Source: Candidatus Kuenenia stuttgartensis
Lineage (GTDB): Bacteria; Planctomycetota; GCA-002687715; CAIWVZ01
NCBI GenBank assembly: GCA_945860915.1
Contig: CAMARR010000008.1
Coordinates: 62,001-126,000 of the forward strand
DNA length: 64,000 nt
Direction: 5' to 3'
Under the pieces are notes generated by a model. The model made no database searches. It saw only the letters and a list, made by a program, of their open reading frames with translations, and was not told the origin of the DNA. The translations under genes and the position numbers were made by a program. Below, one piece after another: positions 1 through 8,492 of the stretch. Every line of letters begins with the position of its first letter. Within the stretch, counting starts at the first letter, position 1.

Positions 1-1
1 C

Positions 2-220
2 CCGGGAGCAATTGAAGCCGCCGGATGTGCTTCTGCGGCGCTTCCCCAAGGGCCGCTGCGAACAGCAGCTCTCGTCATAGAGGCCGAGTATCTGATTGCG
101 TCAGGCGATCCGTCAACAGCCATCATTCGACTTGAAAAAGCCCTCTCGGAGACGCCAACCGATGAGAAGGCCAAGGCGCTTCGCGCCACACTTTCCAATC
201 GCGGAGAAAATCCGAAATGA
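2..220 (+). CDS. C-terminal end of a TPR-like protein (partial)
   Basis: A reading frame is open from base 2 to a TGA at 218-220 and encodes at least 72 residues; its start lies outside the window. The visible part contains a helix-turn-helix pattern typical of tetratricopeptide repeats (AEYLIASGDPSTAIIRLEKAL). The stop codon overlaps the ATG of the downstream dnaA-like gene (ATGA), so the two are probably translationally coupled. The function cannot be told from this fragment; it is probably the last part of a TPR or tetratricopeptide-containing protein cotranscribed with the replication genes. Confidence 0.55.
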   Translation, partial: PGAIEAAGCASAALPQGPLRTAALVIEAEYLIASGDPSTAIIRLEKALSETPTDEKAKALRATLSNRGENPK

Positions 221-1512
221 TGGACTTGCTCAACGATACGTGGATGCGACTACGGGATTCACTTGCCCGAGACCTAGGTGATCGTGCCTTCACTCTCTGG
301 TTCCGTGATGTCCGGGTGCTTGGTCTGGCCCGAAGTGTTCTCACGCTTGAGACACCCACGCCCGATGCTCGCGCGTGGATCGCACAGAATTATTCGGATT
401 TGGTAGCGAGAAGAGCCTCCGAGGCGATCGGGGCACCTGTTCGTGTAGAGCTTCGCGTCGCGAGGGATGCGGTATCGGCGAATGATGACGACGAGATCGG
501 CGGACCGTCCAGAGTCTTTTCGACATTCCTCGCTACGCCGCGATCTGAAATCTGTCTTCGAATTCTGCGTTGGACCGCAGCCGGGCGAAGTCCAAGTTTC
601 TCACCTGTGGTGATCTTCGGTTCCGAAGGGGTAGGGAAGAGTCACCTCGCATCGGCGGTCGTTGCGGCGGCTTCATTCTCCGACCGGGCCTTGTTGCTGA
701 CCGCTGACGCCTTTACGGCTCGTTTTACGGCCAGCATGAAGGTGCGGAGGCTTGCCGAGTTCCGCGACTCCCTCCTGCGCCATAGGCTCCTTGTCATCGA
801 CGGCGTTGAGCAGCTGGCGTCTCGAGCAGCCACTGCGCGGGAACTTGGATCGCATCTCCAGGCGTTGCATGCACAGGGTGGACGGGCTGTCGTGATGTCA
901 AGGCACCACCCGAACGAGATCAACGGGCTCGATGCGCGACTTGTTTCAATGTTGGTTTCAGGATACACAACGTTACTCGACGCTCCAGGCCATGAGGAGC
1001 GATGCGAGATCATTAGGTCCGTGATGCGACGTGCTGGGCGCGACCTTTCGACCGATGTCGTGCATGCCATCGTTAGCTCAGAGTCCACTTCCATCGCGCG
1101 AGCGTTGCGCATAACTAAGAAGATGGTGGCTGTCGCAGCTGCCTTTGGCGAACCGCTCGACCCGGCATTTGTCGAGAAACACAGACCGGGGGCGACAGGC
1201 GCACCCGATCCGCGCTCTCGCGCGGCTGAAACTGCCATTGGGATCGTCTGCGATAGATTTCAGGTTGATACAGACGCGGTGCGATCGAAGCGCAAGATCC
1301 CGGTATTGGCGATCCCGCGAGAGGTGATCGTATGGGTTTTGCGCGAACATGCCGGGATGACGCTTCGCGAAGTCGGCTCGTGTCTCGGAGGTCGTAGTCA
1401 CACGTCGATTCACATCATGCAAATGAAATTCGCAGCTCGCATGGCAACGGACGCAGGGCTCACCCTTGTCGTGGAAGAAGTCGCACGGCGTCTCGGATCG
1501 GTTGAGGGATGA
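217..1512 (+). CDS. dnaA: Divergent DnaA-family replication initiator-like protein
   Basis: This 431-residue protein has the DnaA layout: an N-terminal domain I (about 1-80, with the WFRDV-type motif), a short linker, an AAA+ domain (about 100-330) and a C-terminal helix-turn-helix domain IV (about 335-431). The P-loop GSEGVGKSH (136-143, Lys141) is intact. Several other hallmarks differ from E. coli DnaA: the Walker B pair DD is DG (195-196), the arginine-finger position in box VII is Met245, the sensor-2 Arg seems to be Ala294, and the DnaA signature RDHTTV reads RSHTSI. Known DnaA proteins bind DnaA boxes and open oriC; here ATP hydrolysis or oligomer sensing may be altered. It overlaps tmk by 4 bases. 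It may be the chromosomal initiator of a divergent lineage or a second, regulatory DnaA/Hda-like paralogue. Confidence 0.8.
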   Translation: MMDLLNDTWMRLRDSLARDLGDRAFTLWFRDVRVLGLARSVLTLETPTPDARAWIAQNYSDLVARRASEAIGAPVRVELRVARDAVSANDDDEIGGPSRVFSTFLATPRSEICLRILRWTAAGRSPSFSPVVIFGSEGVGKSHLASAVVAAASFSDRALLLTADAFTARFTASMKVRRLAEFRDSLLRHRLLVIDGVEQLASRAATARELGSHLQALHAQGGRAVVMSRHHPNEINGLDARLVSMLVSGYTTLLDAPGHEERCEIIRSVMRRAGRDLSTDVVHAIVSSESTSIARALRITKKMVAVAAAFGEPLDPAFVEKHRPGATGAPDPRSRAAETAIGIVCDRFQVDTDAVRSKRKIPVLAIPREVIVWVLREHAGMTLREVGSCLGGRSHTSIHIMQMKFAARMATDAGLTLVVEEVARRLGSVEG

Positions 1513-2129
1513 CCTTCGTCACATTGGAGGGTCCCGATGGAGCAGGTAAGTCGACTCTTAGTGTCGGCATCAAGCGTGAACTTGAGTCGATGGGATTTTC
1601 CGTAGTTGCGCTCCGCGAACCCGGATCGACACCTGTCGGAGAACGCGTCCGCGCGATACTCCTCGACCCCGCGGTCGGGGCATTGGATCCGATGACTGAG
1701 GCACTTCTGTTTTCCGCCTGCCGCAGTGAACTGGTGCGGACTGCGATCCGCCCCGCGCTTGCGGCCGGCAGCATTGTCCTGCTTGATCGCTATTTTGACA
1801 GTACGATGGCTTACCAAGGGGCCGGAGGCGGCGCGGATCCGGGAGCCCTCGAAGCTCTCGCGCTCGCCGCGACGGGAGGCCTCATCCCGGATCTGACTTT
1901 GGTTGTTGATGTGAGCCCGAATGTGAGCGCGCGCCGGCGATTGACCTCCCCTGATCGCATGGAGGCGAAGGATCACGCCTACCGCGCACGAGTCAGAGAG
2001 TCATTTCTGTCCCTCCCGAATCGACGCCCAGGTCGCGCCATCGTGTTGAATGGAGAGTCGGATCGGGAGGCTTTGGTAGCCGAAAGTGTCGCCGAGATCA
2101 TCAAACGAATACCGCGTGTCATACCGTGA
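1509..2129 (+). CDS. tmk: Thymidylate kinase
   Basis: The 206-residue product phosphorylates dTMP to dTDP in the cytoplasm. It starts with the P-loop EGPDGAGKST and carries the DR(Y/F) motif of the family (LLDRYFDSTMAYQGAG) and a short LID region. Length is normal for bacterial Tmk. The ATG overlaps the TGA of the dnaA-like gene, and its own TGA overlaps the GTG of the delta-prime gene, so the three form one translationally coupled unit. A tmk-holB pair is a common bacterial arrangement; having a dnaA-type gene directly in front is unusual. Confidence 0.95.
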   Translation: MTFVTLEGPDGAGKSTLSVGIKRELESMGFSVVALREPGSTPVGERVRAILLDPAVGALDPMTEALLFSACRSELVRTAIRPALAAGSIVLLDRYFDSTMAYQGAGGGADPGALEALALAATGGLIPDLTLVVDVSPNVSARRRLTSPDRMEAKDHAYRARVRESFLSLPNRRPGRAIVLNGESDREALVAESVAEIIKRIPRVIP

Positions 2130-3232
2130 AGGATCGATTTTCCGACGTATTCGGACATGACGCCGTCAAGGACCGACTTGCTCGTTTGTTGGCAGAAGGA
2201 CGTCTCCCGAACGGAATCCTGCTCGTAGGCGAGGAGGGGCGGGGCAAGCGCACGCTCGCCTGTGCCTTCGCGCGGGAGATTCTTCGGGAGGCAGATCCGA
2301 TTGATCCCGAGGGCGCCGCTCGGGACGCAGAATTGGGCCGTCATCCTGGACTCGTGGTTTGCGAGCCGCTTCCCGAAGAACGAACAACGCCCGTTCGCCG
2401 TTTGCGCTCCATGATGGGCCGCTGCGGTTTGTCGATTGGTCGGGGCGACCGACGCGTCGTGGTGTTGCCACGACTTCATCGGGTCAACACTGAAGGTGGA
2501 AATACGCTGCTGAAATTCCTTGAGGAGCCGCCGGTCGGGACGATCATCGTCGCGACCGCTCGTGATCCAGGGAGCGTCCTCGAAACGATCCGTTCGCGTC
2601 TTTCGGTCTTGCCCTGTGCGGCCCTTGATCGCGATGGCGTTCGTTCCGTACTTACGATCAAGGGTTTTAACGCCCAAGACGCGGCGTTCCTCGCGCCGTT
2701 GTGCGATGGAGCGCCGGGCGCCGCATTCAGACTTGCTCGTGGAAACCTCGAGGCGAATCTGATTGCACCGCTTCAGTCACTCCTTGCCAACGAGACACCG
2801 GCTTCTGTGATCGCTGAGGCGCTTGCGCGCCAAGCCAAGGACGCAGGTGCCGATTGGATCGAAGCGAGGGAGGAAATTGGGCCACGGGCAGCGATCGCAG
2901 CATGGCGAGACTTGCGAAGTGCTCAGGAGTCCGGGGTCGACGATGAGAAGGCCTCCGAAGGCACTCTGGAGCCGACTCGCGTCTGGATTCGCCCCGTATT
3001 TGAGGCGCTGGGTGTCGTGATCAGGCAGTGCATGAGGGCGTGTGTCGAACAGCGAAGTCTTGCCCCCCCATGGGATTCCGTCGTCGGAATAGCCACCCCA
3101 ATGCGTTCTGACCAACTCCCCGATTGGGAGCGAAGGGCCGTAGCCGTGCTTCGGGCCCTTGAAAACCTTGACCGGAACCTTACGCTGCCTCTCGTTACGG
3201 AGTCGTTGGTCATGGCGATGCGTTCGCGCTGA
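2126..3232 (+). CDS. holB: DNA polymerase III delta-prime-like clamp-loader subunit
   Basis: The 368-residue protein resembles the delta-prime subunit that, with delta and gamma/tau, loads the beta clamp. It opens with the family's typical DVFGHDAVKDRLARLL stretch, a P-loop-like GEEGRGKRT, and the GNTLLKFLEEPP motif followed by SRLS (sensor/Arg region). No zinc-binding cysteine cluster is visible. The start is a GTG at 2126 overlapping the tmk stop (GTGA). The C-terminal third (about 230-368) is poorly conserved, as usual for this subunit. The pairing with tmk supports the call. Confidence 0.88.
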   Translation: MKDRFSDVFGHDAVKDRLARLLAEGRLPNGILLVGEEGRGKRTLACAFAREILREADPIDPEGAARDAELGRHPGLVVCEPLPEERTTPVRRLRSMMGRCGLSIGRGDRRVVVLPRLHRVNTEGGNTLLKFLEEPPVGTIIVATARDPGSVLETIRSRLSVLPCAALDRDGVRSVLTIKGFNAQDAAFLAPLCDGAPGAAFRLARGNLEANLIAPLQSLLANETPASVIAEALARQAKDAGADWIEAREEIGPRAAIAAWRDLRSAQESGVDDEKASEGTLEPTRVWIRPVFEALGVVIRQCMRACVEQRSLAPPWDSVVGIATPMRSDQLPDWERRAVAVLRALENLDRNLTLPLVTESLVMAMRSR

Positions 3233-3252
3233 CCATCCCTCGAAAAGCCACG

Positions 3253-3648
3253 GTGTCACACGACATGCCTGATGAGTTGGAAATGATCGAGCAGGTTGCT
3301 CGATCCAAAGGACGATTTGCAACGGAAGCCTATACATTTACGGTAGAGGCACTGAACATCACGTTGCTTAAGCGCCGAAAGCGCGGCGTCACCGGACATA
3401 TTTCGGGACAAGAGCTGCTCGCGGGCATCAAGCAAGTTGCGCTTGACCGATTCGGCTATCTCGGACGCACCGTATTCGAAGCCTGGGGCCTACGGAGTAC
3501 CGCGAACTTCGGTGACATTGTGTTCGATTTGGTTGAGGCGGGAGTGCTTTCAAAACAAGACTCAGATTCAAAGGATGATTTTGTTGGTGGCTTCGACTTC
3601 GTTGAAGCGTTCGAGCGCTCCTTCATCGCGTCACAACCATCCAAGTAG
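3253..3648 (+). CDS. Minf_1886 family protein
   Basis: The 131-residue protein matches my recollection of the Minf_1886 family, small proteins of unknown function found almost only in planctomycetes and verrucomicrobia. Recognisable parts are the FATEAYTFTVEAL segment, a GHISGQELL motif, YLGRTVFEAWGL, and the GDIVFDLVEAGVL ending. It lacks a signal peptide or membrane segment and is probably cytoplasmic. The start is a GTG at 3253, or an ATG at 3265; neither has a clear ribosome-binding site. It is the last gene of the dnaA-tmk-holB unit, 20 bases after holB, and is followed by a strong hairpin. It is useful as a lineage marker; function unknown. Confidence 0.8.
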   Translation: MSHDMPDELEMIEQVARSKGRFATEAYTFTVEALNITLLKRRKRGVTGHISGQELLAGIKQVALDRFGYLGRTVFEAWGLRSTANFGDIVFDLVEAGVLSKQDSDSKDDFVGGFDFVEAFERSFIASQPSK

Positions 3649-3649
3649 A

Positions 3650-3683
3650 AACCCCTCGTCCGCCGGGCGCGCAACGAGGGGTT
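3650..3683. terminator. Bidirectional terminator-like hairpin
   Basis: A perfect 10-bp inverted repeat (AACCCCTCGT at 3650-3659 and ACGAGGGGTT at 3674-3683) with a 14-base loop sits between two convergent genes, the Minf_1886-type gene and the S41 protease gene. No clear T-run follows on the plus strand, so it is an atypical or processing-type terminator, but its position fits transcription ends from both sides. Confidence 0.7.
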
Positions 3684-3704
3684 CAGAGATCAAACGGGAT
3701 GATC

Positions 3705-6050
3705 TCAGGGCTTCTTGGCGCCCTCTTTTCCTAGGTCCTTCGGCTTCTCTGGCTGCGGGATTTTGTCTGCAAAGATCGAGTATTCAGGAATCGACTTGAT
3801 CTCGACGCCGCCTTTCGCAAGGACGTCTGCGATGGCACGCTGAACTTGGGGGTCTTCTTGGAAATCCGCAACCAATTCACGGCCTCGAAGGTCCTGAGCC
3901 TTACGTCGCATCTCGCGGCGAAGAAGCCAGCGTACATCGTCCTTTGGAAGCGGAGAGCTGAGTGACTTCAACAGTTCATCGAAGTCCGGGTAGCGTGCCG
4001 TATCGAATTGGTCTGTAACCGCGTTGCGCCCGATCGCCTCCGGGTCTTTTTTCGCAAGGTCGTTGATGTAGTCATCGAGCTTCTTCGACTCAAGTAGACG
4101 TGTGAGTTCCTCGACCTTCCACCCATCGAGATCCTTCGGGTTGATGGACTCGTCCGGCATCACACCACCGAGCGCAAGCACCTTGCCAGACTTGTCTCGC
4201 TCGGTGTGGATGCTGCGGCCGGATGGAAGAAAGTACCGCGCGATCGTGAGTTTGAGCTCGGGAGCCGTGTCGTACTTCCCGTTCGCATTCGTGTCTGTGA
4301 ATGGCTCAGCGGCGTCGAACTTACCATTGCCATTGCGATCGGTGTAGGGCTCGTTCGCATCGCGCACGCCGTTGTTATTTACGTCCGTGAAGGGTTCGCC
4401 TGCTTCCCATTGTTCGTTTCCATTCGAATCCTGGAAGGGCTCAGCTGGCGCGGATCGAAGGGGAAATACCTTCTGCACAGACCCCTTGCCGAACGAGCGT
4501 GTCCCGACGACCGTTGCGCGCTTGTGATCCTGCAGGGCACCCGAGACGATCTCCGAGGCCGACGCGGAGTTCCCGTTGACGAGAACAACCAGAGGAGCGG
4601 TGCGGACTTTTGCGGGCTCAAGGGACGTAAGTGACCGTCGGGGAGCGACCTTCTTGTTTCGCCCCTCCCAGTAGCAGATCTCTTGCTCACCCTTCAGGAA
4701 CTTCCCGGCGACTTCCTGCGCCGCGCGCAGATAGCCTCCGCCGTTGTCACGGAGGTCGAGGATGAACGCCGTGGCGCCTTGTTTCTCGAGGAGTTCAAGT
4801 GCAGTTTCCAACTCTGCGCCGGTTTCTCCACCGAACGTGCGCACGAGCACATAGCCGATGTTGCCGGGCAGCATGTCGCCGAGCACGGTTGGGATCTGGA
4901 TCGCTTCGCGAACGATCGTGAACTCCCGTGGAGCTTTCCATCCCTTGCGCCAGATTTCGACTTTAGTCGTCGTTCCGACAGGGCCTTTGAGGCGAGCCGT
5001 GATCTCTGGAAGCGCGCGATCAGCGGTGTCCCAACCATCGACCTTCAGAATCTTGTCTCCGGATTGGAGGCCCGCACGGTACGCAGGTCCCGAGTAAATC
5101 GGCCGCGAAATGTAGATGCGGTTGTTCTCGTCAAGGTTGACGTACGAACCGATCCCGGCGTAGTTCGGGTTGAGGTCGAAATTCCAATCGATGACTTCCT
5201 TCGGAGTGAAGTAGGTCGAGAAAGGGTCGAGGCGTTCAAGAAGACCTTTGGCCGCGTATTCGCGCAATTCCTCGTCGGTGAACTTGTCGCCGTCCTGATG
5301 CACGATACGGACGAGTTCAATGATCTCGTCGAGCTGAGCGCGAGTGTCACTTGCCTTCGGGGCCTCAGAGCCCCAAGACTTTTGAAGCAGTTGGATGTAA
5401 TTGGCGAGAGCGATTTGTGTCGCCGCCAAGCGACCGCGTTCGGACGGCTCGTTTCGGAGTTCTTCAAGGACGGGCTTCGCGGAGTCGAAGTCCTTGATTT
5501 CCGCTAGGGCGAGAGCTGCGGCAAAACGCGTTTCGGTTTCCGTTGACGCCAAGAGTCGGAGGAGTTCTTGCTTGGCCTCTCGCGAGTGGTCATCTGAGAG
5601 TGCGAAGACTGCCCGTGCGACCCGAGCCTTCAACGGTGCCGCCATCGGCTCCGCGAGAAGTTTGGCCAGACCGGCGCCGGCTTCCTCGACGTTGCGATCT
5701 GTCAGAAGGTCGGCGGCTTCTATCCGCAGGTGGTCTTCCGTTGAGTCCTTGACGACGGCGAGCAGGACCTTCGCCGCACGGTCGCGATCTCGCAGCATGA
5801 GTAGCGCACGGGCGAGTTCGAGGCGGACCGCGGAATTGGGGTGCTCAAGTTTCCCTTCGATCACGGGAACCGCAGGGTCTCCGAGGCGGGCCAGCTCGGC
5901 AGCAAGTCGCCATGCATCGGCACGTTTCGCTTTGTCGATTCGCACGACAAGATCTTCCACCTTGCTGGCGAGGGCATTAGCGGGGTCTTGCGCCGGCAGA
6001 GCCAGAGTGAGGAGGACAAGGACAGCAGTGAAGCGTGCTTTGAAATTCAT
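3705..6050 (-). CDS. S41 C-terminal processing peptidase with HEAT repeats and a Ca-loop-like insert
   Basis: The preferred start at 6050 gives 781 residues with a signal peptide (MNFKARFTAVLVLLTLALPAQ). Residues about 30-240 are HEAT-like helical repeats. A PDZ domain follows (GPAYRAGLQSGDKILKVDG), then the S41 protease core with the serine in GNSASASEI and the lysine in SFGKGSVQ, the Ser-Lys dyad of tail-specific proteases. Just after the lysine, about 55 residues (DNA about 4262-4441) form four tandem loops of the kind DxNxNGxxDxxEPF, resembling EF-hand or dockerin calcium loops; typical family members have only a short connection there. The sequence then resumes with LTIARYFLPSGRSI. The protein is likely secreted or periplasmic and degrades proteins from their C-terminus. 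It is transcribed alone, convergent with the Minf_1886-type gene and divergent from the asparaginase gene. An upstream in-frame start at 6167 is possible but would bury the signal peptide. Confidence 0.9.
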   Translation of the reverse strand: MNFKARFTAVLVLLTLALPAQDPANALASKVEDLVVRIDKAKRADAWRLAAELARLGDPAVPVIEGKLEHPNSAVRLELARALLMLRDRDRAAKVLLAVVKDSTEDHLRIEAADLLTDRNVEEAGAGLAKLLAEPMAAPLKARVARAVFALSDDHSREAKQELLRLLASTETETRFAAALALAEIKDFDSAKPVLEELRNEPSERGRLAATQIALANYIQLLQKSWGSEAPKASDTRAQLDEIIELVRIVHQDGDKFTDEELREYAAKGLLERLDPFSTYFTPKEVIDWNFDLNPNYAGIGSYVNLDENNRIYISRPIYSGPAYRAGLQSGDKILKVDGWDTADRALPEITARLKGPVGTTTKVEIWRKGWKAPREFTIVREAIQIPTVLGDMLPGNIGYVLVRTFGGETGAELETALELLEKQGATAFILDLRDNGGGYLRAAQEVAGKFLKGEQEICYWEGRNKKVAPRRSLTSLEPAKVRTAPLVVLVNGNSASASEIVSGALQDHKRATVVGTRSFGKGSVQKVFPLRSAPAEPFQDSNGNEQWEAGEPFTDVNNNGVRDANEPYTDRNGNGKFDAAEPFTDTNANGKYDTAPELKLTIARYFLPSGRSIHTERDKSGKVLALGGVMPDESINPKDLDGWKVEELTRLLESKKLDDYINDLAKKDPEAIGRNAVTDQFDTARYPDFDELLKSLSSPLPKDDVRWLLRREMRRKAQDLRGRELVADFQEDPQVQRAIADVLAKGGVEIKSIPEYSIFADKIPQPEKPKDLGKEGAKKP
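4262..4441 (-). repeat. Tandem repeat encoding DxNxNG calcium-loop-like motifs
   Basis: Within the S41 protease gene, four units of about 45-54 bases repeat with variation. Each encodes an acidic loop (for example DRNGNGKFDAAEPFT) followed by a spacer. The pattern D-x-N-x-N-G-x-x-D-x-x-E is that of EF-hand-like or dockerin-type calcium-binding loops. The repeat is in frame and does not interrupt the gene. Confidence 0.75.
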
Positions 6051-6188
6051 GGAATGTAGGGTGTCGCCAGAGTCCCATGGTAGGTTTCCGGCAACGCTCG
6101 GGGAAGGATCGGAATCGTGGGCATCGCGGCTCAAGTTAGAACGATCCTCGAACCCACATGCTCCCATAACATTTCGGACTTACACGCC

Positions 6189-7190
6189 ATGACGCGACCA
6201 TCGATTCTGTTGATCACCACGGGAGGCACCTTTGGCATGCTTCCCGGCGGCAAGGGATTCAGGGAAGGCGTCCTCGAGGCCGTCCCAGAGGTTGCACGAT
6301 TGGCGCGTCTTGAGGTGCGGTCACCATTTGCGCTTGACTCGTCATCGCTTTCGCCGTCGCATTGGGCTGAGCTGGCGTCCCTGCTCGCCGCCGAGCGTGA
6401 CAACCATGATGGCTTCGTTGTAACCCATGGTACGGACACGATGGCCTACACTGCCGCGGCCTTGTCGTTCATGCTTCCCGGCTTCGCGAAGCCCATCATT
6501 TTGACGGGGGCGCAGCGTCCGCTCGCCGAGATTAGAACCGATGCCCGCTCGAACCTGATCGATGCCGTCGAGGTGGCGACCAAGGCATTCCCCGAAGTCG
6601 CGATCGTCTTTGGTGGCCTTGTGTTGCGGGGAAATCGCTCGCGTAAGCGCAGCCTCGAGGACTATCGAGCGTTTGATTCCCCGAATTACCCGGCGCTGGG
6701 CGAAGTTGGCACCGAACTGCTCCTGAACGAGAACGTGATCCGACGCTCGGACGAGGCGTTCTGTCTCGCGGCGGACCACGACCCGCATGTTCTTCACATT
6801 CGTCTCGCGCCTGGCATGCATGGGTCGAGCCTAGAAGGGCTTGATACACGCTTGACTCGAGGTGTCGTGCTTCAGGCGTTCGGTGCGGGGAACGTTCCGC
6901 TCACCGGTGGGCGGGAGGCGTTTCCGCTCGCCCGTTTGCGTGACGAGGGCGTTCCCGTCTTGGTCCTGAGTGGATGTGAATTCGGAATGGTGAACCTCTC
7001 TCTGTACGAAGGAGGCCAGCGCGCGGCCGCCCTCGGGGCGGTTTCCGGCCGGGACATGACGGCTGAAGCCGCAGTCGTCAAGATGATGTGTGCGCTTGGA
7101 CGGTCGCGTGACCCCAAGGTGGTTCGAACGCTCCTCGCGGCCGATTGGGCTGGCGAATTGACCCCTGATCCCGATGCTCGATCGACGTAG
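6189..7190 (+). CDS. ansA: Type I L-asparaginase
   Basis: The enzyme hydrolyses L-asparagine to aspartate and ammonia. From the ATG at 6189 it has 333 residues, the usual length of the family. Both catalytic threonine motifs are visible: TTGGTFGM near the N-terminus and HGTDTMAYTAAALS around residue 80, plus the LTGAQRPLAE stretch. No signal peptide is present, which favours the cytoplasmic type I class. A longer frame to 6117 exists but the extension does not resemble the family, so 6189 is preferred. It is divergent from the S41 gene and 9 bases ahead of the radical SAM gene, probably cotranscribed with it. Confidence 0.9.
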   Translation: MTRPSILLITTGGTFGMLPGGKGFREGVLEAVPEVARLARLEVRSPFALDSSSLSPSHWAELASLLAAERDNHDGFVVTHGTDTMAYTAAALSFMLPGFAKPIILTGAQRPLAEIRTDARSNLIDAVEVATKAFPEVAIVFGGLVLRGNRSRKRSLEDYRAFDSPNYPALGEVGTELLLNENVIRRSDEAFCLAADHDPHVLHIRLAPGMHGSSLEGLDTRLTRGVVLQAFGAGNVPLTGGREAFPLARLRDEGVPVLVLSGCEFGMVNLSLYEGGQRAAALGAVSGRDMTAEAAVVKMMCALGRSRDPKVVRTLLAADWAGELTPDPDARST

Positions 7191-7199
7191 GATGGGCGC

Positions 7200-8492
7200 A
7201 TGACCGTCACGCGTCGCAATCCCGGCGAACTTGAGATAGACCTGTTTTGTCATGGGGTGCGGATCGATCCGTCGTGCACCTTGAAGGAAGACGCCCGTGC
7301 GATTTCGCGAACACGCGCGGGACTAGGCTCAGGGCTTGAAGTCGTTATTCCAGGCGACCTCAAGGACCTTTGGCTTAATGTGCCGGTTGAGGAGGACTTC
7401 GCTGCCAAGTCTCCTTATTCGATCCACCGCGAAAGTACGGGCTACCAAGTTTGGGATGCCCGAAACGGAGAGCGTTACGTTGTCCGAATTCCCGAGGAAC
7501 CAGCTTGGTATCGCGAGCGAACCAGCAAGGGAACCTTGATGAAGGAGGTAGGTGTCCTGCAGGGGACCTACCTCGGAATCTACGTCTCGAACTCGTGCAT
7601 GTATTGGTACCGGGATAATCCTGAGAACTGCAAGTTCTGCACCACGGGCTACAACGTCGGCGTCAACGAAGTGGCGGTCAAGGACATTGACGACGTTGTC
7701 GAAGTTGCGGCGCGTGCGAAGGCCGAATCCGGCGTCACGTTCGTTCACTTCAACACCGGCGATCAAAATGGGAAGGGACTGCGGCAGATCGCGCCCTACG
7801 TCAAGGCAGTCAAGGAGCGGGTGGGAGCGCTCGTCGGTGTTCAAGCCGTTCCGCCCGCGACCGATCAGGGCCTGTGGGAGTATGACTGGCTCCGCGATCT
7901 CGGTGCGGATCACTTCTCCTTTTGCTACGAATTTCACGACCCGGAGGTGTTTGCGCGACTGCTCCCGGGCAAGGAGCGCACGGTGGGGCAGAAGGCCTTC
8001 TTCCGGGCGATGGAGTATTGCCAGGCCAAGATGCCGAAGGGCGCATGCTCAGGAGAGATCATCGCGGGAGTGGAACCTGTGGATGTTACGTTGCGTGCTA
8101 TAGACTACATAACCGGAGTGGGAGCATTCCCGACCATCTGCATCTTTCGCCCAGTTGTTGGATCAGACATGGAACATGTCCCGTCGCCAAACTACGAGGA
8201 CATGGTGAAAGTGATGCGCCACATGTATGTCGCCTGCCGCCGACAGGGGATCCCAATCGGAGTTGCTCCCAATATCGAGGTCTCGCTTATCGTGAACCCA
8301 GACGACGCCCAGTATCTGGTACCACGCGACCTTCGTTTCAGGCTCGATCGTTGGTGGCTGCGTGCACTTAAGACGTTGGCGGGTCCAAAATTCGCGCACG
8401 AATTGAGACCGCATCCGGTCAAGGGCCGCATCGAATTGGCGGATGAGCGCGACAAAGCAGATCGATCTGCACGGACGAGGATTTCCGTCTGA
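7200..8492 (+). CDS. Radical SAM protein with atypical CX10CX2C cluster motif
   Basis: The 430-residue protein looks like a radical SAM enzyme: cysteines 133, 144 and 147 (CMYWYRDNPENCKFC) would bind the [4Fe-4S] cluster, followed by a TIM-barrel-like alternation of strands and helices and a TGDQ segment at the place of the usual GGE motif. The spacing CX10CX2C differs from the canonical CX3CX2C; other families with unusual spacing are known (for example some QueE enzymes, HmdB). About 120 residues precede the cluster with no domain I can name. The stop codon overlaps the start of the next small gene by one base. The substrate is unknown. It lies 9 bases after the asparaginase gene. Confidence 0.75.
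   Translation: MTVTRRNPGELEIDLFCHGVRIDPSCTLKEDARAISRTRAGLGSGLEVVIPGDLKDLWLNVPVEEDFAAKSPYSIHRESTGYQVWDARNGERYVVRIPEEPAWYRERTSKGTLMKEVGVLQGTYLGIYVSNSCMYWYRDNPENCKFCTTGYNVGVNEVAVKDIDDVVEVAARAKAESGVTFVHFNTGDQNGKGLRQIAPYVKAVKERVGALVGVQAVPPATDQGLWEYDWLRDLGADHFSFCYEFHDPEVFARLLPGKERTVGQKAFFRAMEYCQAKMPKGACSGEIIAGVEPVDVTLRAIDYITGVGAFPTICIFRPVVGSDMEHVPSPNYEDMVKVMRHMYVACRRQGIPIGVAPNIEVSLIVNPDDAQYLVPRDLRFRLDRWWLRALKTLAGPKFAHELRPHPVKGRIELADERDKADRSARTRISV

Noticed and set aside
5401-6192. Plus-strand open frame (263 codons) opposite the S41 protease
   Set aside because: Ser/Arg-rich composition typical of an antisense shadow; the protease frame carries all conserved motifs.
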